Part shown: positions 8,723-17,065 of the stretch, piece after piece
How the letters are laid out: every line of letters starts with the position of its first letter
How positions within the stretch are numbered: position 1 is the first letter of the stretch
DNA from: an uncultured Oceanospirillaceae bacterium
Lineage (GTDB): Bacteria; Pseudomonadota; Gammaproteobacteria; Pseudomonadales; Balneatricaceae
Direction: 5' to 3'
DNA length: 59,578 nucleotides
Assembly: GCA_937138495.1 (NCBI GenBank)
Contig: CAKZPE010000064.1
Coordinates: 1 to 59,578 of the forward strand
The notes under the pieces: generated by a model
Told to the model about the DNA's origin: nothing
What the model saw: the letters and a program-made list of their open reading frames with translations, nothing else
Database searches by the model: none
Program-made: the position numbers and the translations under genes

Positions 8723-9548
8723 GATGGACTCCTGATGGCTGTTTACAGGAGGACATAAATTGCTCCAGCAGCGCATTAATTGCATCGGGATGGGTGAGTT
8801 GCAGCATATGCCGCGAGTTTTCAATGATTTCAGCGTGGCCAAAACGGCAGCGTGCTGCCATCTGACGGGACATTTCCGGCGATGAGTTCTGATCACCGTC
8901 GCCGGTAATGAACCAGGCCGGCACTGTCAGGCTGTCCAGCTCTGCATCGCTGGGGCCGTCTTCTTCACTGAAGATCGTATAGGCTGTGGCATAACCTTCC
9001 GCAGGGGCGGCTTCCAGCCAGCTTGCGCAGAGGTTTGCCATGGCAATTTCGTGGTCATTGCCACTTAAATCAAACCAGCGCTGGATCGGTGCGGAAACAC
9101 GGTCCTGCTCAGGGTGCTCCCACATCTGCCGGGCACGGTTCTGTACAGCTTCGCGGGCAGCATCGGAACGCCGGTAAACCGCATTCAGCGCGACAACACC
9201 TTTGCACAGGGCCGGATAGCGGGCAGCCAGCTGCACCGCGATCATTGCGCCCATGGAATGGCCCAGAATCATCGCAGGGTCGGAAAGGTTTGCTTCCAGC
9301 CAGCTGGCGATGTGATCCACATAAGCGGTCAGGCTGGGAGCGGTACCGCTTAGCAGGGCACTGTCACCGTGGCCGGGCATATCTACCGCAAACACTTCGT
9401 GGTCACGGGAGAGTACCGGCAACTGCTGAAACCAGGCTTCGGCCCGCAGGCCGACGCCGTGAATCAGTACCACGGGGTCGCCGCTGCCGCTGCGGTGAAA
9501 CGCCAGCCCGTTAGCGGATTCAGACCGCTGCAGGGTTTTCAATGTCAT
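8715..9548 (-). CDS. tgnC: Alpha/beta hydrolase, TgnC-like
   Basis: A 277-residue alpha/beta-fold hydrolase. The nucleophile elbow GHSMG places the serine at S98; the acid is D217 or D219 in TGDGDQ and the base H247 in SRHMLQ. The oxyanion-side HGVGL motif is at 30-34. It overlaps the upstream DUF1185 gene by 29 bases and the reductase gene by 8, so translation is probably coupled. In the trigonelline pathway TgnC hydrolyses the N-methylformamido-methylene succinate to succinate semialdehyde, releasing methylamine, formate and CO2, a reaction like that of the vitamin B6 catabolic enzyme acetamidomethylene-succinate hydrolase. That assignment rests on context; the fold and triad are seen directly. 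Confidence 0.78.
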   Translation of the reverse strand: MTLKTLQRSESANGLAFHRSGSGDPVVLIHGVGLRAEAWFQQLPVLSRDHEVFAVDMPGHGDSALLSGTAPSLTAYVDHIASWLEANLSDPAMILGHSMGAMIAVQLAARYPALCKGVVALNAVYRRSDAAREAVQNRARQMWEHPEQDRVSAPIQRWFDLSGNDHEIAMANLCASWLEAAPAEGYATAYTIFSEEDGPSDAELDSLTVPAWFITGDGDQNSSPEMSRQMAARCRFGHAEIIENSRHMLQLTHPDAINALLEQFMSSCKQPSGVHHE

Positions 9549-10119
9549 GGCCCAGCTCCTTCAGTTCCTGATAACGGTCACCGATGCGATGGTGTGGTCG
9601 GCCACCGGTAGATGCACCTAATACCACGACAACTTCGTCGGCACCCGGCGCATCAGGAATGTTGAACTGCAGTGTCAGATAGTGTGAACGGCGGCCACCG
9701 TCATTCTTGTCCATCATCGGTACCATAATAGGCGTATTGGCCGGGCCACGGGTGTTAGTAAAAGACAGGAAGGATTTGGCTTCAACCGCTTCACGGAAAA
9801 TGTTGCCGAAGTGCAGGGTGTGGATCAGGGCGGATGCATGCTCGACTTCGCCGTTCATACCCACGACAGCAGCCTTACCAAAAGCTTCAATGTTTTCAGC
9901 ACCGCCGGCCATAGCGCAGACTTTATCTGTCAGCAGCTGACCCAGTACCGGACCGAATGCCAGGATTTCCGGACGCAGGTTTTCCACAAAACGTCCCGCC
10001 CATGGGTTTTTGATAACAGCCGCCGCGGCGAACATCTTTACCGGGGTATCACAGGCTTTAAAACCTTCGATCAGGGTTTCTTCTTCGTAGCAAACCACTT
10101 TGCGAATTTCAGGTGTCAT
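9520..10119 (-). CDS. DUF1185 ('amino acid synthesis') family protein
   Basis: A 199-residue protein recognised as the DUF1185 family, often labelled amino acid synthesis family protein although no reaction is established. Features are an N-terminal MTPEIRKVVCYEEETLIEG and a conserved central GMNGEVEHASALIHTLHFG followed by a glycine-rich GASTGGRPHHRIGDR near the C-terminus. I place the start at 10119; TGAGAT lies about 6 bases upstream, and an in-frame ATG at 10131 is possible. It is the first gene of the catabolic operon and overlaps the hydrolase by 29 bases. It is not one of the catalytic steps I know for trigonelline, so its role is open. Confidence 0.82.
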   Translation of the reverse strand: MTPEIRKVVCYEEETLIEGFKACDTPVKMFAAAAVIKNPWAGRFVENLRPEILAFGPVLGQLLTDKVCAMAGGAENIEAFGKAAVVGMNGEVEHASALIHTLHFGNIFREAVEAKSFLSFTNTRGPANTPIMVPMMDKNDGGRRSHYLTLQFNIPDAPGADEVVVVLGASTGGRPHHRIGDRYQELKELGHDIENPAAV

Positions 10120-10149
10120 GGCAGATCTCATTATCAGTTTGATGTTTGT

Positions 10150-10167
10150 ATTATGGTATACAATCAT
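10150..10167. promoter_or_regulatory. Candidate GntR (FCD) operator over the catabolic operon promoter
   Basis: An 18-bp imperfect palindrome centred on GTATAC, ATTATGGTA then TACAATCAT, with 7 of 9 positions complementary. It overlaps a possible minus-strand -10 (TATGAT, 10168-10163) in the 262-bp divergent region between the operon and the GntR gene. Position and symmetry suit repression by the neighbouring GntR protein. The GGTATAC core recurs at 11508-11514 in front of the second aldehyde dehydrogenase gene, but without comparable symmetry. Confidence 0.5.
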
Positions 10168-10381
10168 ATAATATTTCGGCATGCAAACTAAAAATGTAGT
10201 GGGATTGCTGTTTTTTTAACCGGATTCCGGGGCGGATTTACCGCCGCAAGGGCTTTTAAAAGAGGCTGTGGGGAAAATAGATTGGGCTGAACTTCCTTTG
10301 GTAGTAACCTTGGTACCCTGAACTTAACAGGGCGGACAGTTATTTTGTTGCGCCGACAGAAGTACATGGAATCACTAATAC

Positions 10382-11029
10382 ATGCTTAAGGTAGACAGAC
10401 CTAAGACCCTGAAAGAAAACGCGCTGGAATCGCTGCGTGATGCGATAACCGCAGATTTACTCAAGCCGGGTGAACGCCTGGTTGAAAGAGCCCTGTGTGA
10501 AAGTATGGGGGTCAGCCGGACAGTGGTACGGGAATGTATCCGGCATCTGGAGAGTGAGCGGTTGGTGGTAGGCATTCCCAATGCCGGTTATGTAGTCGCG
10601 ACGATTGGTCGTGATGAAGTTGAAGAGATCTATCAGATCCGCAGCATGCTGGAGTGTGCCGCTGTTGCCAGCTGTGCATCGCAGGCAACAGCTGACACCG
10701 TCAGCCAGCTACGCCGTTTGTGTGAGGAGATTACTCACTTACTGGAACGGCAGGACGTGTTACAGGCGTTGAAAGTTACCTGCGAGTTTTACGAGGTGAT
10801 TTTTACCACCGGTGGAAAAACCGTGTCCTGGGATCTGGTTGAACAGTTAAACGCCCGGATTTCCCGGTTGCGTGCACTGACCCTGAGTCAGGGGGAGCGT
10901 CGCAGCCAGGGCCCGGAGAATTTACGCAATATCGTTGATGCGATAGAGCAACAGGATGCCAGCCGTGCGGCCCAGCTTTGTGCCAGCCATCTGGAAGGAG
11001 CAGCACAGCTGGCATACCAATTAATCTGA
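10382..11029 (+). CDS. GntR family transcriptional regulator (FCD-type), putative trigonelline-operon regulator
   Basis: A 215-residue regulator: winged helix-turn-helix at about 8-75 (KENALESLRDAI, then MGVSRTVVRECIRHLES) and an alpha-helical FCD effector domain from about residue 80. The Shine-Dalgarno is weak (GGA 11 bases before the ATG at 10382). It is divergent from the DUF1185-to-BCCT operon and 11 bases upstream of the CMD-family gene on its own strand. Regulators of this family usually repress adjacent catabolic genes and release DNA on binding a carboxylic acid, which fits N-methylnicotinate or a product. The regulatory target is inferred from divergence. Confidence 0.87.
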   Translation: MLKVDRPKTLKENALESLRDAITADLLKPGERLVERALCESMGVSRTVVRECIRHLESERLVVGIPNAGYVVATIGRDEVEEIYQIRSMLECAAVASCASQATADTVSQLRRLCEEITHLLERQDVLQALKVTCEFYEVIFTTGGKTVSWDLVEQLNARISRLRALTLSQGERRSQGPENLRNIVDAIEQQDASRAAQLCASHLEGAAQLAYQLI

Positions 11030-11040
11030 GAGGTTAAGTG

Positions 11041-11421
11041 ATGGATAAAGCACTGTTTGAGTTAGGTTTAGAGCGTCGGAAAGCCACCTTAGGCGACGCC
11101 TATGTAGAGAACAATCTGGCTAAAGCCGATGACTTTAACCGTCCGTTTCAGGAAGCTATGACTGAATGGTGCTGGGGCTTTGGGTGGGGGGACGATACCC
11201 TTGATGCTAAAACCCGTTCTCTGATGAATCTCACTATGATCGCGGCACTGGGCAAAATGCACGAGTGGGAACTGCATTTACGCGGTGCGATCAATAATGG
11301 CGTCAGCGTCGCTGAAATCCGCGCCAGTATTCATGCAATTTCAATTTATTGTGGTGTGCCTCAGGGGGTGGAATGTTTCCGCATTGCCCGCCAGGTGCTG
11401 GAGGAGCAGGAACTGCTCTGA
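11041..11421 (+). CDS. Carboxymuconolactone decarboxylase (CMD) family protein
   Basis: A 126-residue all-helical CMD-family protein. The family core is visible: TRSLMNLTMIAALGKMHEWELHLRGAINNGVSVAEIRASIH, with the histidine of HLRGA and the later ISIYCGVPQGVE. There is no CxxC pair, so it is of the decarboxylase/PcaC type and not an AhpD-type peroxidase. GAGAGG (11028-11033) is 7 bases before the ATG at 11041; a GTG at 11038 is also in frame but too close. It sits between the GntR gene and the second aldehyde dehydrogenase. A related copy lies at 14781. Its step in the pathway is unknown; a decarboxylation is possible. Confidence 0.85.
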   Translation: MDKALFELGLERRKATLGDAYVENNLAKADDFNRPFQEAMTEWCWGFGWGDDTLDAKTRSLMNLTMIAALGKMHEWELHLRGAINNGVSVAEIRASIHAISIYCGVPQGVECFRIARQVLEEQELL

Positions 11422-11534
11422 GCAGTCCGCTTCTTCACAACGGCGCATACGCCTTTAATCAGTAATTAAACTGTTTTCCTATTCCGAATGCTGGCCTCTG
11501 GCCGGCAGGTATACTTCTGTCTGCGAGAAATGAT

Positions 11535-12998
11535 ATGACAACTTTACAACTGCAAGATGCGGGTCTGCTGAAGACTCAGGCCTATGTGAACGGTGAATGG
11601 CTGGATGCCGATAACGGTAACACCTTTGCTGTGACTAACCCTTCAACCGGCGAAGTGATTGCACAGGTTGCTGATCTGGGTGCCGCGGAAACCAACCGTG
11701 CCATTGAAGCGGCAGAAGCGGCAATGCAAAGCTGGCGTCAGAAAACCGCTAAGGAGCGTTCGGCCGTATTGCGTAAATGGCATGATCTGATGCTGGCGAA
11801 TCAGGAAGATCTGGCCATCATTATGACCGCTGAACAGGGTAAAATTCTGGCTGAATCCCGCGGTGAAGTAGCCTATGGCGCCTCATACGCGGAGTGGTTC
11901 GCGGAAGAAGGCAAGCGGGTTTACGGCGATGTCATTCCGAATACCACTGCGGACCGTCGTTCTGTCGTGATCAGGCAGCCAATCGGTGTGGTTGCAGCGG
12001 TGACGCCATGGAACTTCCCGAACGCAATGATCACCCGTAAAGCGGCGCCGGCGCTGGCCGTAGGATGCTCCGTCGTGCTTAAGCCCGCGGCCGAGACGCC
12101 ATTGTCGGCGCTGGCACTGGCGGAACTGGCTGAGCGGGCAGGCTTGCCGGCAGGTTTGTTTAACGTAGTCACTGGCATTAATGCGCCGGCTATCGGTGAA
12201 CAACTGACCGGTAATCCTTTAGTGAAGAAGTTTAGCTTCACCGGTTCCACTCCAGTGGGTAAGCAACTGATGGCCCTGTGTGCTACAACGGTTAAGCGCA
12301 CTTCCATGGAGCTGGGCGGTAACGCACCGGTGCTGGTATTTGCGGATGCTGACCTGGATAAAGCGGTTGCCGGTGCCATCGGTACCAAGTTCCGTAATGC
12401 CGGTCAGACCTGTATCTGTGCCAACCGGATTCTGGTTGAAGACAGCGTATATGACGCTTTTGTTGAGAAGTTTACGGCAAAGGTCAGTGAGTTTGTGCTG
12501 GGTGACGGTTTTGCTGAAGGTACGCATATAGGCCCGCTGATCACCGATAAAGCGTCTGCCAAGGTGCAAAGTCTGGTGGATGATGCGGTCGCTAAAGGTG
12601 CCGCGGTGACTGTGGGTGGCCAGATTGATGCGCTGGGTGAGAATTTTTATCAGCCAACGGTACTGGCAAATCTGAGTAACGATATGCGGGTTTCAAAGGA
12701 AGAGATCTTTGGCCCGGTTGCGCCAATCTTCCGTTTCAGTGATGAGGCTGAAGCGGTGAAAATGGCCAATGATACCGAGTTTGGTCTGGCGGCGTATATG
12801 TTCACCGAGAACATGTCCCGTACGTGGCGGGTATCTGAAGCGCTGGAATACGGCATGGTTGGTGTCAACGAAGTAGCCATCAGCTCTGAAATGATTCCGT
12901 TTGGCGGTGTGAAAGAGTCCGGTCAGGGGCGTGAAGGGTCCAAGTACGGTCTGGATGACTATCTGGAAACCAAATACATCTGCATGGGCGGTATCTGA
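11535..12998 (+). CDS. tgnE: NAD(P)-dependent succinate-semialdehyde-type dehydrogenase, TgnE-like
   Basis: A 487-residue aldehyde dehydrogenase of the GabD-like group. Catalytic residues are E259 (MELGGNAP) and C293 (AGQTCICANR), with TPWNFP at 158-162 in the cofactor pocket. The CICAN context, with an additional cysteine two residues after the nucleophile, is typical of succinate-semialdehyde dehydrogenases. It is encoded with the GntR and CMD genes, divergent from the main operon. In trigonelline catabolism it would oxidise succinate semialdehyde to succinate for the TCA cycle. It ends 12 bases from the convergent amidohydrolase gene. Confidence 0.83.
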   Translation: MTTLQLQDAGLLKTQAYVNGEWLDADNGNTFAVTNPSTGEVIAQVADLGAAETNRAIEAAEAAMQSWRQKTAKERSAVLRKWHDLMLANQEDLAIIMTAEQGKILAESRGEVAYGASYAEWFAEEGKRVYGDVIPNTTADRRSVVIRQPIGVVAAVTPWNFPNAMITRKAAPALAVGCSVVLKPAAETPLSALALAELAERAGLPAGLFNVVTGINAPAIGEQLTGNPLVKKFSFTGSTPVGKQLMALCATTVKRTSMELGGNAPVLVFADADLDKAVAGAIGTKFRNAGQTCICANRILVEDSVYDAFVEKFTAKVSEFVLGDGFAEGTHIGPLITDKASAKVQSLVDDAVAKGAAVTVGGQIDALGENFYQPTVLANLSNDMRVSKEEIFGPVAPIFRFSDEAEAVKMANDTEFGLAAYMFTENMSRTWRVSEALEYGMVGVNEVAISSEMIPFGGVKESGQGREGSKYGLDDYLETKYICMGGI

Positions 12999-13010
12999 CC
13001 GGCTCAGTGA

Positions 13011-13868
13011 TTAATCGCCAAGCCGGTACAGCCGGCGGGCATTATCATGACACAGCAGTTGCAGCACTTCTTCGGGGAGCTGTAACTGCTGATATTGTTT
13101 CCACAGGTCGGCGTAGCCGGTGCTGAACAGGCACAGAGGAAAGTTGCTTGCCAGCATGACCCGGCGTTCGCCGAATATTTCCAGTAACCGGTTTAGGGTG
13201 TCGCTGATCTGAGCGGGCTGATAGTGGCGGCTCTGCATTTCCCATCCTGAGGCTTTTACTGACACGCTGGGATAGTCTGACAGCCGCTGCAGATTTTCCT
13301 GCCATTGTCTGTGGGTATCCGGTGCTTTCGGGGGGAAACCCGCATGATTAATAATTATTTGCAGGGGGTGTACTTCCAGCAGCGCTTCTAATTCCCGGGT
13401 CGCCAGTGTATCTGTCAGTGGGTACTGGCATTCAAAAATCCATTCCCGCTCCGCCAGTTGTTGCAGGTTGTGTATAACCTGCGGCCGGGTCAGTAACTGC
13501 GCGGCATCTTCATCGAGAATATGACGAATGCCTGCCACGGATGTGTGCTGTTCCAGTTGATTCAGCTGGGTACTGAAAGCCGCCGTGCTCAGGGTCAGGT
13601 CGGCACAGGCAATACTGCGAAAACAGTGATCTTTCAGGTGACTTTCCAGCCAGGCGATTTCCAGCCAGGGGGCTGCGTTGTTAAAGCCTGCCTCTATATG
13701 TACCAGCCCGCTGAGCTGAAGCGGCTCCGGCAGTTGTAAATCATCCACGCCGAAGTTTTTACAGATTTGCTGTTTATCTGACCAGAAGGGCGGATGGTCA
13801 GGCTGTAACCAGCTGTACTCACCTTCATGCAGGTTAAACAGGTGAAGGTGAGGGTCGATAATATTCAT
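13011..13868 (-). CDS. Amidohydrolase family protein (lactonase-like, Amidohydro_2)
   Basis: A 285-residue TIM-barrel metal hydrolase. The N-terminal DPHLHLF metal motif (residues 5-11), the central IINHAGFPPK histidine and the late VMLASNFPL are the landmarks of the PF04909 group, which includes L-fucono-lactonases and dicarboxylic-acid lactonases. Its gene begins 2 bases after the stop of the SDR gene, so the two are co-transcribed; SDR dehydrogenase plus this type of lactonase is the usual pair that oxidises a sugar to its lactone and then to the aldonic acid. The substrate is inferred only. Confidence 0.78.
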   Translation of the reverse strand: MNIIDPHLHLFNLHEGEYSWLQPDHPPFWSDKQQICKNFGVDDLQLPEPLQLSGLVHIEAGFNNAAPWLEIAWLESHLKDHCFRSIACADLTLSTAAFSTQLNQLEQHTSVAGIRHILDEDAAQLLTRPQVIHNLQQLAEREWIFECQYPLTDTLATRELEALLEVHPLQIIINHAGFPPKAPDTHRQWQENLQRLSDYPSVSVKASGWEMQSRHYQPAQISDTLNRLLEIFGERRVMLASNFPLCLFSTGYADLWKQYQQLQLPEEVLQLLCHDNARRLYRLGD

Positions 13869-13870
13869 AA

Positions 13871-14599
13871 TTAACGGGCCGTATAACCGCCATCAATACT
13901 GTGCAGGCTACCGGTGATAAAGCTGGCTTTGTCGCTGGCAAGAAAATAAGCCAGTTCAGCCACTTCTTCAGCCTGTCCCAGGCGGCCTAACGGTTGTTGC
14001 GCGGCTTCTTCTGCATGGATACTGGCTTTGTCTGCCCCCGAGCGTTCGCAGTAATTATCGATAGCCTGATGATAAAGCGGTGTTTCAATGGTACCGGGGC
14101 AAATAGTATTACTGCGGATATTATAGACGGCGTAGTCCAGCGCGGTGGTTTTGGTCATGGAGGCCAGTGCGTGTTTGGTCAGATTGTAGGCAAAAGAGTT
14201 TTGCTTACCCACCAGAGACTGATCGGAACCGACAATCACAATCGCACCGCTGTTTTGTTGCTTCATGGTCGGCAGGCTGGCCTGAATGGCTGCGAATGCG
14301 CCCTTAACATTGATATCAAACACCCGTTGCAGGTCTTCTTCCCGGGTGTTCTCAATGTTGGCGGAAAAGTGAATACCGGCATTGCATACCAGCGCATCCA
14401 GACGGCCGGTGTTTTCAGCGGCTTGCTGAACCGCTTGCTGAACCTGATTAAAGTCACGCATATCACACGGAATATGCAGTCCGGCAGCTCCCGGTGCGAT
14501 GTCGAGATTGAAGACCCGGTAATCAGCCTGAATAAACTTTTCGATGATCGCCAGACCAATACCTTTACTGCCGCCGGTGACAATTGCTGTTTTTTGCAT
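13871..14599 (-). CDS. SDR family NAD(P)-dependent oxidoreductase (sugar dehydrogenase-like)
   Basis: A 242-residue classical short-chain dehydrogenase: cofactor motif TGGSKGIGLA (residues 8-17), NAG near 92-94, catalytic Ser in IVGSDQS, and YNLTK with catalytic Tyr and Lys. The C-terminal ITGSLHSIDGGYTAR is also typical. The stretch around CPGTIETPLYHQAI resembles L-fucose dehydrogenases and related aldose dehydrogenases, which agrees with the lactonase-like amidohydrolase next to it. It is divergent from the PcaC-like gene at 14781, with a 181-bp shared promoter region. Confidence 0.85.
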   Translation of the reverse strand: MQKTAIVTGGSKGIGLAIIEKFIQADYRVFNLDIAPGAAGLHIPCDMRDFNQVQQAVQQAAENTGRLDALVCNAGIHFSANIENTREEDLQRVFDINVKGAFAAIQASLPTMKQQNSGAIVIVGSDQSLVGKQNSFAYNLTKHALASMTKTTALDYAVYNIRSNTICPGTIETPLYHQAIDNYCERSGADKASIHAEEAAQQPLGRLGQAEEVAELAYFLASDKASFITGSLHSIDGGYTAR

Positions 14600-14780
14600 C
14601 CGTTAATATTCCGTTTTAATGCTTTGTTCATACGGATTTTACTATAAGCATCCCTACAATCCTCAGAGTTGCGATTATTTTTTGCTGTGTATCGTAAAAA
14701 GCACTGAACAGCACAGGTTGATCTGATAACTTGCTGATTCTCCTTAAAGAGCAATAACAAGAATTATCAGGAAGCTGTAT

Positions 14781-15179
14781 ATGTCACAACAGGATTACGA
14801 AAAAGGTCTGCAGGTTCGCACCGAAGTGATGGGTGAGTTTTTTGTTCAGCGGGCCATTGATAACACCACTGAACTGACGCAACCGGTTCAGGACTGGATT
14901 AACGAACATGCCTGGGGATCAACCTGGCAGCGTGAAGGTCTGCCACGGTCAACCCGTTCACTGGTGACCATCGCTATGCTGGCGGCGCTGAAAGCCCCGC
15001 AGGAGCTTAAAGGGCATGTCCGGGGAGCACTGAATAACGGCTGCAGCGTTGCCGAGATTCAGGAAGTGCTGCTGCATTCAATTGTCTATTGCGGTGCGCC
15101 CGCTGCTCAGGAAGCTTTTCGTGCCGCACAGGAAGTAATTGATGCCTGGCAGCAGGAACACTTAACAGATCAGGTTTAG
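14781..15179 (+). CDS. Carboxymuconolactone decarboxylase family protein, PcaC-like
   Basis: A 132-residue CMD-family protein close to 4-carboxymuconolactone decarboxylase (PcaC): LPRSTRSLVTIAMLAAL, then GHVRGALNNGCSVAEIQEVLLHSIVYCGAPAAQEAFR. The conserved histidine (GHVRGA) and the YCGAPAA segment are intact. It is clearly related to the protein encoded at 11041. No other protocatechuate pathway genes (pcaB, pcaD, pcaIJ) lie nearby, so it may act on a different lactone, for example with the adjacent SDR and amidohydrolase. Confidence 0.85.
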   Translation: MSQQDYEKGLQVRTEVMGEFFVQRAIDNTTELTQPVQDWINEHAWGSTWQREGLPRSTRSLVTIAMLAALKAPQELKGHVRGALNNGCSVAEIQEVLLHSIVYCGAPAAQEAFRAAQEVIDAWQQEHLTDQV

Positions 15180-15271
15180 ACTTTTTAGGGATAGCCGTGC
15201 ATACACCGCAATGGTTAGCTAATGATTAGTCATTAGCGGTGTCTTTGTAGCACAATGAAATTTCAAACGGG

Positions 15272-17065
15272 GTGTTTTTAGTTTCAGGTCAGGAAGCTCT
15301 CTGGTACGGTCTTTATACTGTGCTTACCGGCTCGTATGCAGTTGGCAAGGAGACAGACATCACGGTAGCGATTGCTAACCGGCTTATGGTATTTGTCGTT
15401 CGGCACAGGGGGCTGAGTGTGTCTTTATTGAATGTGTTTGCGCAACTGGAACAGGCCTACATACTGTTGGGTGCTGATCCGTCAGAACCTTTACTGGTCA
15501 ATGCCAGGGCGGCGATTCTCACCGGGGTGGACATCAGTACGCCTGAAGGCCGCGATACCTGGCAACAGGTTCTTTTACCGGCGATAGAAACCGCCCGTAC
15601 CGTTAAAAATACCCAGGTGTTTCTGGGGGAAAAAGCTTTTCTGCTCTGTTGCTCCGATATTCAGGAAGATGGGCGCAGTGTGCTTGCTGTGCATTTAAGC
15701 CGGGCAGAGCTCAGCGATAATGAGCGGCAGAATTTCTATGCCATGCTGGATAACCTTGGCGCATACGTGTATTGCAAAGATGTGAATTACAACTACACCT
15801 ATGTGAATAAACAAGTGTGTGAATTGTTTGAACGCACTCCGCAGGAGATTGTGGGGGCTAACGATTGTCACTTGTTTGATGTTGAAACCGGTCGGAAAAT
15901 GATTGAACAGACCGACAGTAAGGTCATTGAACAGGGGATAACACTTGAACTGGAAGAGCGGAATTATGTCCGGAATCATGATGAATACCGGGATTATCTG
16001 ACAGTTAAGAAGCCGCTCTACGATGATGAAGGAATGCCCCTGGGATTATTTGGCATATCGATGGATATCAGCGAGCTGAAGGAAACCCAGAAGCGCCTTT
16101 ATATCAGTGAACAACGCCTTTCCACCATTCTGGATAACGTCGGCGCCTATATCTTTATTAAAGATAAAGAGCGGCGTTTCCAGTACGCCAACAAGCAGAC
16201 AGAAGCTCTGTTTCAGCTGCCGCAGGATGAAATTATCGGTAAGAATAATTTTGATTTGCTGGGGGATGTTCAGGGGGAAGAGTTTGACCGTACCGACCGG
16301 GAGGTGTTTACAACCGGGGAGCGGGTCGATTGTCTGGAGTCGTTTGTGGCACCGGATGAGGTGTATTACTACTGGACGGTAAAAATTCCGTTACGCAATG
16401 AAGCCGGTGAGATTGACAGCTATATTGGCCTGTCGACAGATATCACCGAGCAGAAACGCCTGGAGCATCAGGTGCGAAGTTCCAATGATGCTCTGCAAAC
16501 CAAGATAAAAGAAGTCACTGACCTGAAGGATACACTTGAGTATCAGGCGACCCATGATGTGTTAACCGGGCTGTTCAACCGGCGGATGCTGGAAACCCTG
16601 ACCGAAAAGATATTTGTACCGGATAATGCCCGGCTGGTGGGCATGCTGATGCTCGATCTGGATCACTTTAAACGGGTTAACGATGAGTTCGGCCATAAGA
16701 CCGGCGATGATGTTATTTGCCTGTTGGCCCAGCTAATGACTGATGAGTGTCGTAGCAGTGATGTGATTTGTCGCTATGGCGGAGAAGAATTTGTATTACT
16801 GATGCCAGGTACAGAGCCCGGCAAAGCAAGGGCTAAGGCTGAGTGGTTACGCCAGCGTTACAGTGAAGTGGCGAGCCAGGTGTTTCCTGATATGGGTACA
16901 CTGACATTGTCGGTGGGCCTGGCTGAAGCGCCGGCGAATCACGTGAGTTTTGAACAGCTGTATCTTGCGGCAGATAAAGCGTTATATCAGGCCAAGGAGG
17001 GTGGCCGTAACTGTTGTGAAGAAGGGCAGGTTCAGCCCTTAACTGAGGCCGCTGAACAGCGTTGA
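15272..17065 (+). CDS. PAS-PAS-GGDEF diguanylate cyclase
   Basis: A 597-residue signalling protein that would make cyclic di-GMP. An N-terminal region of about 150 residues without a recognised domain is followed by PAS 1 (about 155-270), PAS 2 (about 282-398), a short coiled coil, and a GGDEF domain (about 425-585) with active-site GGEEF preceded five residues earlier by an inhibitory-site RSSD. Both suggest an active, product-inhibited cyclase. The start is a GTG at 15272 with a poor ribosome site, so the N-terminus is uncertain. Its last 27 bases overlap the convergent gene ending at 17039. No transmembrane segment is obvious. Confidence 0.9.
   Translation: MFLVSGQEALWYGLYTVLTGSYAVGKETDITVAIANRLMVFVVRHRGLSVSLLNVFAQLEQAYILLGADPSEPLLVNARAAILTGVDISTPEGRDTWQQVLLPAIETARTVKNTQVFLGEKAFLLCCSDIQEDGRSVLAVHLSRAELSDNERQNFYAMLDNLGAYVYCKDVNYNYTYVNKQVCELFERTPQEIVGANDCHLFDVETGRKMIEQTDSKVIEQGITLELEERNYVRNHDEYRDYLTVKKPLYDDEGMPLGLFGISMDISELKETQKRLYISEQRLSTILDNVGAYIFIKDKERRFQYANKQTEALFQLPQDEIIGKNNFDLLGDVQGEEFDRTDREVFTTGERVDCLESFVAPDEVYYYWTVKIPLRNEAGEIDSYIGLSTDITEQKRLEHQVRSSNDALQTKIKEVTDLKDTLEYQATHDVLTGLFNRRMLETLTEKIFVPDNARLVGMLMLDLDHFKRVNDEFGHKTGDDVICLLAQLMTDECRSSDVICRYGGEEFVLLMPGTEPGKARAKAEWLRQRYSEVASQVFPDMGTLTLSVGLAEAPANHVSFEQLYLAADKALYQAKEGGRNCCEEGQVQPLTEAAEQR

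Noticed and set aside
8723..8896. Upstream extension of the flavin reductase reading frame to 8896
   Set aside because: It would lie entirely inside the hydrolase gene and adds residues without family similarity; the ATG at 8722 has a ribosome site and starts at the flavin-reductase N-terminus.
11507..11516. Second GntR operator in front of the SSADH-type gene
   Set aside because: It shares only the GGTATAC core; the flanks are not symmetric (about 4 of 9 pairs), so it is mentioned but not annotated.
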